A program made the position numbers and the translations under genes. Shown one piece after another: positions 15,763-22,924 of a stretch of 34,766 bases of DNA (positions within the stretch are counted from its first letter, which is position 1; each line of letters begins with the position of its first letter). The notes below the pieces were generated by a model. It did not search any database and was not told the origin of the DNA. It saw nothing but the letters and a program-made list of their open reading frames with translations. The stretch comes from Streptomyces albicerus (GTDB lineage Bacteria > Actinomycetota > Actinomycetes > Streptomycetales > Streptomycetaceae): assembly GCF_008905045.1 (NCBI RefSeq), contig NZ_VWMY01000022.1, positions 137,425-172,190 on the forward strand, in the 5' to 3' direction.

Positions 15763-15806
15763 GTTGGACCTTCGCGGAAACGGTCGCGAAGGGAGCAGTA
15801 ACCAAC
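15763..15806. promoter_or_regulatory. nested inverted repeat upstream of the gene at 15822
   Basis: An inner arm pair CCTTCGCG/CGCGAAGG (15769-15776 with 15785-15792) is enclosed by GTTGG/CCAAC (15763-15767 with 15802-15806). It ends just before the GGGGGA ribosome-binding site at about 15807. It may be an operator or a 5' leader hairpin; nothing distinguishes the two here. Confidence 0.55.
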
Positions 15807-15821
15807 GGGGGATGAACGGAA

Positions 15822-16868
15822 ATGCCGGAGAACACTCATCGTGTGGTGACGGACGTCCCACACGCCAAAGTGCGGGCCGTGGCCGAGCGCGTCGTCCAGG
15901 AACTCAACGTCGCCGCCGACAAGGTCGCCGCCCATCACGCGGAGCCCGCCAAGTACCCGCTGCCCGCGGACAGGACAGCCGCCGAGCACGTGATCGCGCG
16001 GCGCTTCGACAGCCTCACCGACGACCGCAAGAAGAAGGCGGCGGCCGCGGTCGTCGCCGACCTCAAGACCGGTGCCGTACGCGCCAGGCGCCTCGGTGAC
16101 CTGGCCCGTGTCGACCTGCGCTCACCCACGTCGGTGGACACACAGGTCAAACGCCTCGGCTTCCCCGAGCGGCTGAAGTTCCCGGCCGACGAACTCAGGA
16201 AGCTGCCGACTTCTCTCCTCCCCGAGCAGTCGGCCCCGCAGCGCCTGGCCGCCGTACCGGCCGCCCTGCACAAGCTGGAACTGCGCATCCACCGGGTCAA
16301 GTGCGTCGACGAGACCTCCGAGTGGGGCTCCGACGAGATCCACCTCGCCGGGACCAGCGTGGACGAGAGCGGCGACACGCTGAAGATCGGCCAGTTCAAG
16401 GTGCGCAGCTTCGACGACGGCGACGTCAAGGTGTACGACCCGCCGCGGCAGTTCCACTGGTTCAACCTCAACGAGGGCACGGCGTACCCGAAGTCGTACT
16501 TCGTCACGCTGGTGCTCGCGGAGGTCGACTGGGGCGGCCTCGCGGACTACGTCAACACGCTGCTCGACCTCGTCAGGAAGAAGGTCGTCGCCTACCTCGC
16601 CGCCGCCATCGGGGGCGCGATCGGTGCCTCCGGCGGGCCCGTCGGGATCCTCATCGGGATGGCCGTCGGCGCGGCGGTCGGCTGGGTCTTCGACCAGCTC
16701 AAGAGCCTGTTCGGGGACGAGGTGTTCAAGCCCGTCACCGTCAGCGCGGTCATCCCGGCACTCACCGGCCGCTGGGCGGGCCGACCGTTCACGGCCCCGG
16801 CCATCGCCGACTACAAAGGACACGGGGGCCACTACCAACTGACGTACGACTGGCGCATGTACGACTGA
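15822..16868 (+). CDS. conserved protein of unknown function with glycine-zipper hydrophobic segment
   Basis: 348 aa, not assigned to a known function. Residues 1-100 are helical and charged. Residues 150-240 form a predicted beta-rich module with the line RIHRVKCVDETSEWGSDEIH, then RSFDDGDVKVYDPP and SYFVTLVLAEVDWGG, a pattern I recall from other bacterial proteins without assigned function. Residues about 255-290 are hydrophobic and Gly/Ala-rich (AAIGGAIGASGGPVG, then GMAVGAAVGW), a glycine-zipper-like hairpin that could insert in a membrane. The C-terminal ~50 residues are beta-like. There is no signal peptide. ATG 15822 follows GGGGGA. The gene stands alone between the LAL regulator and a repeat element, with a nested inverted repeat upstream. 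Membrane association is inference only. Confidence 0.75.
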   Translation: MPENTHRVVTDVPHAKVRAVAERVVQELNVAADKVAAHHAEPAKYPLPADRTAAEHVIARRFDSLTDDRKKKAAAAVVADLKTGAVRARRLGDLARVDLRSPTSVDTQVKRLGFPERLKFPADELRKLPTSLLPEQSAPQRLAAVPAALHKLELRIHRVKCVDETSEWGSDEIHLAGTSVDESGDTLKIGQFKVRSFDDGDVKVYDPPRQFHWFNLNEGTAYPKSYFVTLVLAEVDWGGLADYVNTLLDLVRKKVVAYLAAAIGGAIGASGGPVGILIGMAVGAAVGWVFDQLKSLFGDEVFKPVTVSAVIPALTGRWAGRPFTAPAIADYKGHGGHYQLTYDWRMYD

Positions 16869-16983
16869 CCGCCCGGCGTACGAACCAGTCCAACCTCGGG
16901 GGATGCGGGGGCCGGAAGGCCGCCGTCCGTCAGCGGGACAGACGGACGGCGGCTTTCCGCTGCGGAGCGCTCTGCGGGAGGGG

Positions 16984-17073
16984 CGTGGGGAGCTGCGGGT
17001 CCGTTGTGGCTGGTCGCGCCCACGCGGCGGAGCCGCATATTGACACAGCCCCGCGCCCCTAACGGGGCGCTGC
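16984..17073. repeat. dispersed hairpin element, copy D (variant with CGGCGGAGCCGCATAT insert)
   Basis: GGTCCGTTGTGGCTGGTCGC continues into CCCACGCGGCGGAGCCGCAT and then the stem GCGCCCC-TAAC-GGGGCGC (17053-17059 with 17064-17070). It is the longer variant shared with copy E at 22139. It lies between convergent genes ending at 16868 and 17118. Confidence 0.65.
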
Positions 17074-17117
17074 AGCCCTCGCTTGAAGGGGCGCGAGCAG
17101 CCTCGCCGAGCCGCCGC

Positions 17118-17858
17118 TCAGCCGGTGACCGGAGCCGACTCCAGCAGCGTGACGATCTCCGCATGGCCGGTCTGCTGATCGTTGCCCGCGGACGGACGGC
17201 CGTCCTTGAGCAGGTTGACCTCGACGGTCTCGACGCCGTCCTCCGTCGTGAAGCGGTGGGTCGCGTAGTCGTGGCCGGGGCCGTAGGTCTGCTCCAGACC
17301 GGCCCGTAGCTCCGCCTCCACGTCCAGCGACAGCCGGCGCCGGGCCTCCGCCAGCGCCTCGGAACGGGCCTGCGCTCCGTGCGCGAGCAGGGCACGTACG
17401 CAGCCGGGGGAGCCCCGGCGGGCGGCCGCCACGAGCGGAGGCTCGCCGTTCGCCATCGGGTGATCGGGGTCCGCGCCGGCCGCGAGGAGTTCGGCCACCA
17501 CGGAGGCGCGGCCGCGCTGCACGGCCCAGGCCAGAGCCGTGAGTCCGAACTCCTCCGCCAGGTCCGGCGCGGCCCCGGCCGCCAGCAAGGCGCGTACGAC
17601 CTCCGTGTGGCCCCAGCAGGCCGCCCCGCACAGCGGCGAGTCCGTGCCCTCGCTCAGCCGGTCCGGGTCGGCACCGGCCGCCAGCAGCAGGCGTACGACA
17701 CCGGACTCGCCGTTCACCGCCGCCAGATACAGGGCCGTCTGCCCGTCCTCGTCCACCGACTCCGCGCTCGCGCCGGCGCTCAACTGTCGTACGACCGCGT
17801 CCTCGTCGGCCTCGTGGACCGCCGTGAACAGACCGGCCGCCGGGTCTTCCACGGTCAT
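17118..17858 (-). CDS. ankyrin-repeat protein
   Basis: 246 aa with about four ankyrin repeats. The diagnostic pattern G-TaLxxAaxxGxxxvvrxLLaaGAdp appears as DGQTALYLAAVNGESGVVRL, then GTDSPLCGAACWGHTEVVRA, FGLTALAWAVQRGRASVVAE and NGEPPLVAAARRGSPGCVRA. The last ~80 residues are a separate tail (THRFTTEDGVETVEVNLLKD). Ankyrin repeats are protein-binding scaffolds; no catalytic motif is seen. ATG 17858 was chosen over longer in-frame starts because those would overlap the upstream metallopeptidase-like gene, which ends 13 bp before. It is the third gene of a probable operon GH35 - metallopeptidase-like - ankyrin. A partner or inhibitor role towards the metallopeptidase-like protein is possible but unproven. 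Confidence 0.85.
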   Translation of the reverse strand: MTVEDPAAGLFTAVHEADEDAVVRQLSAGASAESVDEDGQTALYLAAVNGESGVVRLLLAAGADPDRLSEGTDSPLCGAACWGHTEVVRALLAAGAAPDLAEEFGLTALAWAVQRGRASVVAELLAAGADPDHPMANGEPPLVAAARRGSPGCVRALLAHGAQARSEALAEARRRLSLDVEAELRAGLEQTYGPGHDYATHRFTTEDGVETVEVNLLKDGRPSAGNDQQTGHAEIVTLLESAPVTG

Positions 17859-17871
17859 CCCCCGCCAACCC

Positions 17872-18771
17872 CTACGTGTCGCATTCCAGGACCGTACGGC
17901 ACAGCCCGCAGCGCGCCCGTACCCGGCCCCGTACCGGCACCCGGATCCGCTGGTGGCAGGTCGGGCAGGGGAACGAGACACGCAGCGGGCCGTGGCCGTC
18001 GGGGGTGAAGGTGTACGGGGTGCCGACGGGCGCAGGCGGCGCAGCGGGGTGGTCCTGGGCATGGCGGCGGTCCTTCGCGTACCGGCGGCGGCCCGCCCAG
18101 CCCGCGGCGGTCAGCGGGGGCTGCCGCTCGTCGTGCCGGGCCCGCGACATGCCGCGCGTGTACGCGGTGTACGCCTGCGGGCTGGTGAACCAGGTGGACG
18201 GGTCCTCGCCGAAGATCAGCGCACGCTTGGCCAGCACGTACCCGAACTCCTCCGGTGTCAGATAGCCGAGCTTCTGCGAGGACGCCGCGTCCTCGCGGTA
18301 CGCGTCGAGCAGCAGCCAGCCCGCGCCGAGATACGTCGTCGCCGTGTCCGTGAGGATCTCGTTGTCGCGGGTGCCCGGGAAGAACAGGTCGAGGCGGTGC
18401 AGATAGACGTGCATCACCTCGTGTGCGAGCGCGGCGCCGATGTCCCTGCGATGGGTCCGGAAGCGGTCGTTCAGCTCGATGAAGTACTCGGGACCCGCGG
18501 CCAGTTCGACGTTCGCCGCGTGCTGCATCTCGCGGAAGCTCACGATCATGCGGGCGTCCGGCAGACGGAAGTGGCGCACCAGCTCGCGAGCCACCCGCTG
18601 GGCACCCAGATACAGATCGTCCGTGTCGCAGAACGCCACGTCGACGGGGGCCACGCTGGTGGCGAAGGTGTGGATGGTGTCGTACGAGAGCCTTTTGTAC
18701 AGCGCGGTGATCGCCGCCCGCACCGTGTCCAGGTGCGGGTAGCCGTGCTCGACCGGACCACCGTTCGTCAC
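17872..18771 (-). CDS. HExxH metallopeptidase-like protein with C-terminal zinc ribbon
   Basis: 299 aa. HEVMH at 117-121 supplies the two zinc-binding His and the catalytic Glu, and Glu138 in DNEILTDTA is well placed as a third ligand, a gluzincin-like layout. The region around it (FIELNDRFR, HVYLHRLDLFFPGTRD) suggests a compact zincin domain. Residues 265-291 form a zinc ribbon with Cys269/Cys272 and Cys288/Cys291 (CPTC, CGLC). A basic, Pro/Ala-rich linker (about 220-255) joins the two. No signal peptide or membrane helix is seen, so it is probably cytoplasmic. GTG 18771 lies 38 bp downstream of the GH35 stop and the stop lies 13 bp before the ankyrin gene. The zincin fold is inferred from motif only; substrate unknown. 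Confidence 0.78.
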   Translation of the reverse strand: MTNGGPVEHGYPHLDTVRAAITALYKRLSYDTIHTFATSVAPVDVAFCDTDDLYLGAQRVARELVRHFRLPDARMIVSFREMQHAANVELAAGPEYFIELNDRFRTHRRDIGAALAHEVMHVYLHRLDLFFPGTRDNEILTDTATTYLGAGWLLLDAYREDAASSQKLGYLTPEEFGYVLAKRALIFGEDPSTWFTSPQAYTAYTRGMSRARHDERQPPLTAAGWAGRRRYAKDRRHAQDHPAAPPAPVGTPYTFTPDGHGPLRVSFPCPTCHQRIRVPVRGRVRARCGLCRTVLECDT

Positions 18772-18809
18772 GCCCGTACCCCCATAGAGGCCCTGAACCC
18801 GATTCCACT

Positions 18810-20618
18810 CTAAGGGGACGCGGGCGGATTCTCCCGGGTTGGGTTCCCCGGCGACTGCGGGTTCTGGCTGCGCAGGAACGGGGGCAGCGGCGGCGTCGAG
18901 GCCTCCTCCAGTTCCAGGACCCAGACCTCGTTCGTGCCCTCACGCAGCAGCGGCCCCGGGACGTACAGGGACCGCTGTGGGCCGATGGACCAGTAGCGGC
19001 CCAGGTTGAAGCCGTTGATCCAGGCGAAACCCCGTGTCCGGCCGGGGAGTTCGAGACGGGCGTCGCCGGGGCCGTGCACCGTGGCCGTGCCGCGGTACAG
19101 GCCGGGGGTGCCCGGTGCGGGAAGCGCGCGGAACGGCACCGGCCGCACGCCGGTGTCGAACGCGTCCAGGCGCAGGGCCCGGGCGCGTACGCCGTGCAGG
19201 TACTGGCGCTCGTGCAGCACGCCCCCGGTGACGCCCTTCGGCTCCCCGGCCCGGGGCCCGTAGTTGACGCGTCCCAGCGACTCCACCCACAGCTCCACGC
19301 GCGCGGGTCCGGCGACCGGCTCCTTGAGCCGGGGCTCGTCCTCGGTGAGCACTCCGGCCGGCACGCCGTCGACGTACGCCACCGCCAGATCCCGCAGCCC
19401 GCGGACCGTCAGCGGGTACGGCTGGCGTGGTCCCGGGACGTCGACCGTGTAGCGGACGAGGCCCCGGTCCACGTCCAGCTCCTCGAACGTGGGCGGCACG
19501 GCGTGCTCGGTCTCGGGCCCGCCGAGCGTGTCGAGTACGGCGGACAGGGGCGCCCAGCCGGTCAGATCCACGGTGGCGGGGGAGCCCAACTCGGCGGGAG
19601 CGAGCGGAAGTTCGGGCAGTGGCGCGTCCGTGTACGCGGCCAGGAGCGAGCGGAACGCCCAGAACTTCGCGGTGGGGCGGCCGTGTTCGTCGATCGGGGC
19701 GTCGTAGTCGTAGGACGTCACGTCCGGCTCCAGGGCCCCGTCGTGCAGCGCGCCGCCACCCCGGTTGGCGCCCGCCCAGCCCGCGAAGTTCGTGCCGCCG
19801 TGTGCCATGTAGACGTTGACCGAGGCCCCGCACTCCAGGATCTCCCGCAGCGCGTCGGCGGCGTCCCCGGGAGCGCGTACGGCATGGTCGGCGCCCCAGT
19901 GGTCGAACCAGCCGCACCAGAACTCCATGCACATCAGCGGGCCGACCGGCCGGTGCCGGCGCAGCGTCTCGAAGGCCACGCGCGCGTGCGACCCGAAATT
20001 CACGGTGGCCAGTGCGCCGGGCAGGGAACCGCCGGTGAGCATGTGGTCCTCGGGGCCGTCCGAGGTGAAGAGCGGCACGGTCACGCCCCCGGCCCGCAGC
20101 AGCTCGGCGAGGCGGCGCAGATACACCTGGTCGGAGCCGTAACTGCCGTACTCGTTCTCCACCTGCACCATGAGCACCGGGCCGCCGCGGTCGAGCTGCC
20201 GGGACACGATCTCGGGCAGCAGGCGATCGAACCAGCGCTCCACATGACCCAGGAACCGCTCGTCCCGTGTGCGCACCCGGGCGGCCGGATCACCGGTCAG
20301 CCAGTGCGGCAGCCCGCCGTTCTCCCACTCGGCGCAGATGTACGGACCCGGCCGCACGATCGCCCACAGCCCCGCCTCCCGGGCCGCGTCCAGGAACCGG
20401 CCGAGGGCCTCGACGTCCCGGAAGGTGCCCGGGCGAGGCTCGTGGAGATTCCACGGGACGTACGTCTCCACGCAGTTGAGCCCCATCGCCCGCAGCATCG
20501 CCAGCCGGTGCCCCCACTGCCCCTCGTGCACCCGGAAGTAGTGCAGCGCCCCCGACAACAGCCGCACCGGCCGCTCGTCCAGCAGAAAATCGGTGTCCCC
20601 CACCGCGAACTCGCTCAT
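18810..20618 (-). CDS. glycoside hydrolase family 35 beta-galactosidase
   Basis: 602 aa, GH35 type. The TIM barrel opens with LLSGALHYFRVHEGQW and NCVETYVPWNLHEPRPG. The acid/base Glu156 is in VENEYGSYG and the nucleophile Glu232 in CMEFWCGWFDHWG. MAHGGTNFAGWAG and the C-terminal jelly-roll (GFAWINGFNLGRYWSIGPQR) are also family landmarks. It hydrolyses terminal beta-galactosides by a retaining mechanism. No signal peptide is visible, so it probably acts on imported oligosaccharides in the cytoplasm. ATG 20618 was chosen with GAGGGTG about 8 bases upstream; the C-terminal tail is Pro-rich. The AraC-type gene at 20812 is divergent across a 193-bp region with direct repeats, the likely control point. 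No sugar transporter is in the window. Confidence 0.9.
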   Translation of the reverse strand: MSEFAVGDTDFLLDERPVRLLSGALHYFRVHEGQWGHRLAMLRAMGLNCVETYVPWNLHEPRPGTFRDVEALGRFLDAAREAGLWAIVRPGPYICAEWENGGLPHWLTGDPAARVRTRDERFLGHVERWFDRLLPEIVSRQLDRGGPVLMVQVENEYGSYGSDQVYLRRLAELLRAGGVTVPLFTSDGPEDHMLTGGSLPGALATVNFGSHARVAFETLRRHRPVGPLMCMEFWCGWFDHWGADHAVRAPGDAADALREILECGASVNVYMAHGGTNFAGWAGANRGGGALHDGALEPDVTSYDYDAPIDEHGRPTAKFWAFRSLLAAYTDAPLPELPLAPAELGSPATVDLTGWAPLSAVLDTLGGPETEHAVPPTFEELDVDRGLVRYTVDVPGPRQPYPLTVRGLRDLAVAYVDGVPAGVLTEDEPRLKEPVAGPARVELWVESLGRVNYGPRAGEPKGVTGGVLHERQYLHGVRARALRLDAFDTGVRPVPFRALPAPGTPGLYRGTATVHGPGDARLELPGRTRGFAWINGFNLGRYWSIGPQRSLYVPGPLLREGTNEVWVLELEEASTPPLPPFLRSQNPQSPGNPTRENPPASP

Positions 20619-20724
20619 GCGCACCACCCTCACCCCTGGCGGCGGCCCGGTCCATGGACAAAGATCAGCGTTGATTGGACGCAAGAGGTGCCCAAGGCGT
20701 GCGTGAGACACACGAGGCACACGA

Positions 20725-20784
20725 GCACATGAGTCGGCACATGAGTCGCGCGAGACGTACAGGACGCGCGAGATCTACGGGACG
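20725..20784. repeat. tandem direct repeats in the GH35 | AraC divergent promoter
   Basis: Two identical 12-mers GCACATGAGTCG lie head to tail (20725-20736, 20737-20748). They are followed by two 18-mers beginning CGCGAGA and ending GGACG (20749-20766, 20767-20784; 15 of 18 identical). AraC proteins bind direct repeats, so this is a candidate operator. Confidence 0.6.
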
Positions 20785-20811
20785 CGTGCGGGCCGGGCGG
20801 GAGGACAGCGG

Positions 20812-21750
20812 ATGTACCACACCTGGATGCGGTTCTTCAGCCCCGGCCCCGCCCACCACAAGCTCGGCCTCGTCTGCCTCGGCGTCGGCCTCCAGTACGG
20901 GGCGCTGCCCACCGTCGGACCCCGCACCCTCGACCACCACGTGGCCGTCGTGATCAGCACGGGCCGCGGCTGGTTCCGTACCGCCGACGGACACCGCACC
21001 GCCGTCACCGCACCCGCCCTGCTCTGGCTCACCCCCGGCGTACCGCACCACTACGCGCCCGACCCCGAGACCGGCTGGGACGAGGCCTTTGTCGACTTCA
21101 CCGGGCCCACCACCGACACGTACACCGAACTCGGCTACATCGAACCCGGCCGGCCCGTCGTCCCACTCTCCGACGCGGGCCCCGCCCGCGCCACCGTCGG
21201 CCGCATCGCCCGCGCCGCCCGCCGCGGCAACCCCCTCCTGGAGGTCGAGACCAGCGCCGCCGTCCACGAACTCCTCGTCACCCTGCGCCGCGCCCGCGCC
21301 GACACCACCCCCGACGGCGACCAGGTCCTCCAGGCCCTCGCCCGCGACGCCTTCAAGCCACTCTCCGTCGCCGACCACGCAGCCCGGCACGGCATGACCC
21401 CCGCCGAACTGCGCACCGCCGTCCGCCGCGGCGCCGGCTGCAGCCCCAAGGACTACCTCCTCGGCATCCGCCTCGGCCGCGCCAAGGAACTCCTCGCCGC
21501 CACCGAACTCCCCGTCGCCGCGGTCGCCAGACGCGTCGGCTACGACGATCCGGCGTACTTCTCCCGCCTGTTCACCCGCCGCGTCGGCATGGCACCCGTG
21601 CGCTTCAGGGAACAACAAGGGCGTACGGTGCCCGGCGGCTGGAGCAACCAGGTACCCGACCCCGACGATCCGCCGATGCTCCACTCCTCAGGCCCTCCCC
21701 AGGAGCACGACGACCGAGCGGCCGCACACCCCCTGAGGCACGCCACGTAG
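20812..21750 (+). CDS. AraC-family transcriptional regulator
   Basis: 312 aa. An N-terminal cupin-like sensor domain (LDHHVAVVISTGRGWFRTAD, PALLWLTPGVPHHYAP) is followed by a C-terminal double helix-turn-helix: residues ~180-215 hold FKPLSVADHAARHGMTPAEL, and ~225-270 hold RLGRAKELLAATELPVAAVA with GYDDPAYFSRLFTRRVGMAP. This is the sugar-responsive AraC architecture. ATG 20812 has GGGAGGA eight bases upstream. It is divergent from the GH35 gene, so control of beta-galactoside use is likely (inference). The ~45-residue Pro/His-rich tail after the DNA-binding domain is of no known function. The chorismate mutase gene starts 12 bp after its stop. Confidence 0.88.
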   Translation: MYHTWMRFFSPGPAHHKLGLVCLGVGLQYGALPTVGPRTLDHHVAVVISTGRGWFRTADGHRTAVTAPALLWLTPGVPHHYAPDPETGWDEAFVDFTGPTTDTYTELGYIEPGRPVVPLSDAGPARATVGRIARAARRGNPLLEVETSAAVHELLVTLRRARADTTPDGDQVLQALARDAFKPLSVADHAARHGMTPAELRTAVRRGAGCSPKDYLLGIRLGRAKELLAATELPVAAVARRVGYDDPAYFSRLFTRRVGMAPVRFREQQGRTVPGGWSNQVPDPDDPPMLHSSGPPQEHDDRAAAHPLRHAT

Positions 21751-21761
21751 GGTTGGCACCC

Positions 21762-22133
21762 ATGACCACCAGCAACACCGGAAACGCGGGCGACACCGGC
21801 AACGCGGGCGACACCGACCCGGCCGTCCGCGCCGAACTCGCCCGGCTGCGCGAGAGCATCGACAACATCGACGCCGCCGTCGTCCACATGCTCGCCGAAC
21901 GCTTCAAGTGCACCCAGCAGGTCGGCCACCTCAAGGCCGCCCACCAGCTGCCGCCCGCCGACCCGTCCCGCGAGGCGCAGCAGATCGCCCGACTGCGCCG
22001 CCTCGCCGAGAACGCCAGACTCGACCCGGCGTTCGCGGAGAAGCTGCTCAACTTCATCATCGCCGAGGTGATCCGCCACCATGAGCGGATCGCGGACGTC
22101 ACCAACGGGGGCGCTCCGCTGGAAGAACGGTGA
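21762..22133 (+). CDS. AroQ-type chorismate mutase
   Basis: A 123-aa, all-helical AroQ protein. It converts chorismate to prephenate (Phe/Tyr branch). Expected active-site positions are visible: LARLRESIDNIDAAVVHMLAER in helix 1, the Lys of GHLKA, the DPSREAQQ turn with Asp, Arg and Glu, and FIIAEVIRHHE in helix 3, where Glu stands where Escherichia coli has Gln88. The N-terminal ~20 residues are low complexity, built from two 18-bp repeats (TGNAGD twice; 21777-21812). ATG 21762 lies 12 bp after the AraC stop with only a weak ribosome-binding site, so it is probably co-transcribed; TTG 21753 is an alternative. The pairing with an AraC regulator has no obvious metabolic logic. Confidence 0.87.
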   Translation: MTTSNTGNAGDTGNAGDTDPAVRAELARLRESIDNIDAAVVHMLAERFKCTQQVGHLKAAHQLPPADPSREAQQIARLRRLAENARLDPAFAEKLLNFIIAEVIRHHERIADVTNGGAPLEER

Positions 22134-22138
22134 TTTGT

Positions 22139-22222
22139 CTGCGGGTCGGTGGGGGCTGAGCGCGCCCACGCGGCGGAGCCGCATATCGATACAGCCCCGC
22201 GCCCCTTCGGGGCGCGGTACCG
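22139..22222 (+). terminator. dispersed hairpin element, copy E (long variant, CTTCGG tetraloop)
   Basis: GCGGGTCGGTGGGGGCTGAG runs into CCCACGCGGCGGAGCCGCAT and the stem GCGCCCC-TTC-GGGGCGC (22199-22205 with 22209-22215), which can fold with a stable C(UUCG)G loop. It lies just after the chorismate mutase stop. Confidence 0.65.
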
Positions 22223-22300
22223 CGACCACCGGCCCCACTTCTCATGTTCTTGTAAGTCCGCCCTCTCGGCCTGCGCGTCTAAATGAGGCATCCTGCGCTG

Positions 22301-22354
22301 AGCACTCCTTGTCAGTTCATGAGTACTCCCTGTCAGTCGGTTCGGACATAGGCT
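22301..22354 (+). promoter_or_regulatory. promoter of the response-regulator gene with 21-bp phased direct repeats
   Basis: AGCACTCCTTGTCAGT (22301-22316) and AGTACTCCCTGTCAGT (22322-22337) match at 14 of 16 positions and are offset by 21 bp, two helical turns. TAGGCT at 22349-22354 fits a -10 box about 30 bp before the ATG. The layout suggests an activator touching the -35 region. No -35 hexamer of consensus quality is seen. Confidence 0.55.
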
Positions 22355-22382
22355 TGTTGTCCAAGCGAGGGGACTTCGCTCA

Positions 22383-22835
22383 ATGCCGCCGGATGCCAAG
22401 ATCCTCATCGTCGACGACCATGAGGACACGCTCTACGCACTGGAAAGCGCCCTGGCCCCGCTCGGGTACCACCTGACGCGGGCGACCAGCGGCGACGACG
22501 CGCTGAAGGAAGTCCTGCGCGGCCAGATCGGCCTGCTCCTCCTCGACGTACACATGCCCGGCGTCAGCGGCCTCGACGTCGTCCGCTACATGCGGGGAGT
22601 GGAACAGACCCACCTCATACCGATCATCCTTGTCACCGGCTTCGGCCCGGACAACGAACTCACCTCCACCGCCTACCACCTCGGCGTCGCCGACCTCGTC
22701 ATGAAACCCATCGACCCCTGGGCCCTGCGCACCAAGGTCCGCTACCTCTACGAGTCCCACCAGCGCTACCAGTCACTGGACCGGGAAGTACGCGAACTCC
22801 GCGCCCTCGTGAAGGAACAGGCCCCCACCGCATAG
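22383..22835 (+). CDS. stand-alone receiver-domain response regulator
   Basis: 150 aa consisting of a CheY-like receiver (residues ~5-122) and a short coiled-coil tail (SHQRYQSLDREVRELRALVK). The acidic pocket is Asp11-Asp12, the phospho-acceptor Asp55 (LLLLDVHMPG), Thr85 and Lys108 (VMKPID). There is no DNA-binding or enzymatic output domain, so it must signal through protein contacts. No histidine kinase is nearby. ATG 22383 follows GAGGGGAC. Its promoter has phased direct repeats. Aminopeptidase N follows 89 bp downstream on the same strand, but with its own gap. Confidence 0.88.
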   Translation: MPPDAKILIVDDHEDTLYALESALAPLGYHLTRATSGDDALKEVLRGQIGLLLLDVHMPGVSGLDVVRYMRGVEQTHLIPIILVTGFGPDNELTSTAYHLGVADLVMKPIDPWALRTKVRYLYESHQRYQSLDREVRELRALVKEQAPTA

Positions 22836-22924
22836 GACCAGGCGCGCAGCAGCGGAGGCGCCCCACACGGGGAGCCCCAGGCCACCCCTGTGCCGCGCCC
22901 CGCCCATCAGGCAGCATGGCACCC

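Noticed and set aside
19074..20732. A 552-codon plus-strand frame antisense to the GH35 gene
   Set aside because: Low-complexity Arg/Val/Gly composition and no motif, while the opposite strand has both GH35 catalytic Glu residues.
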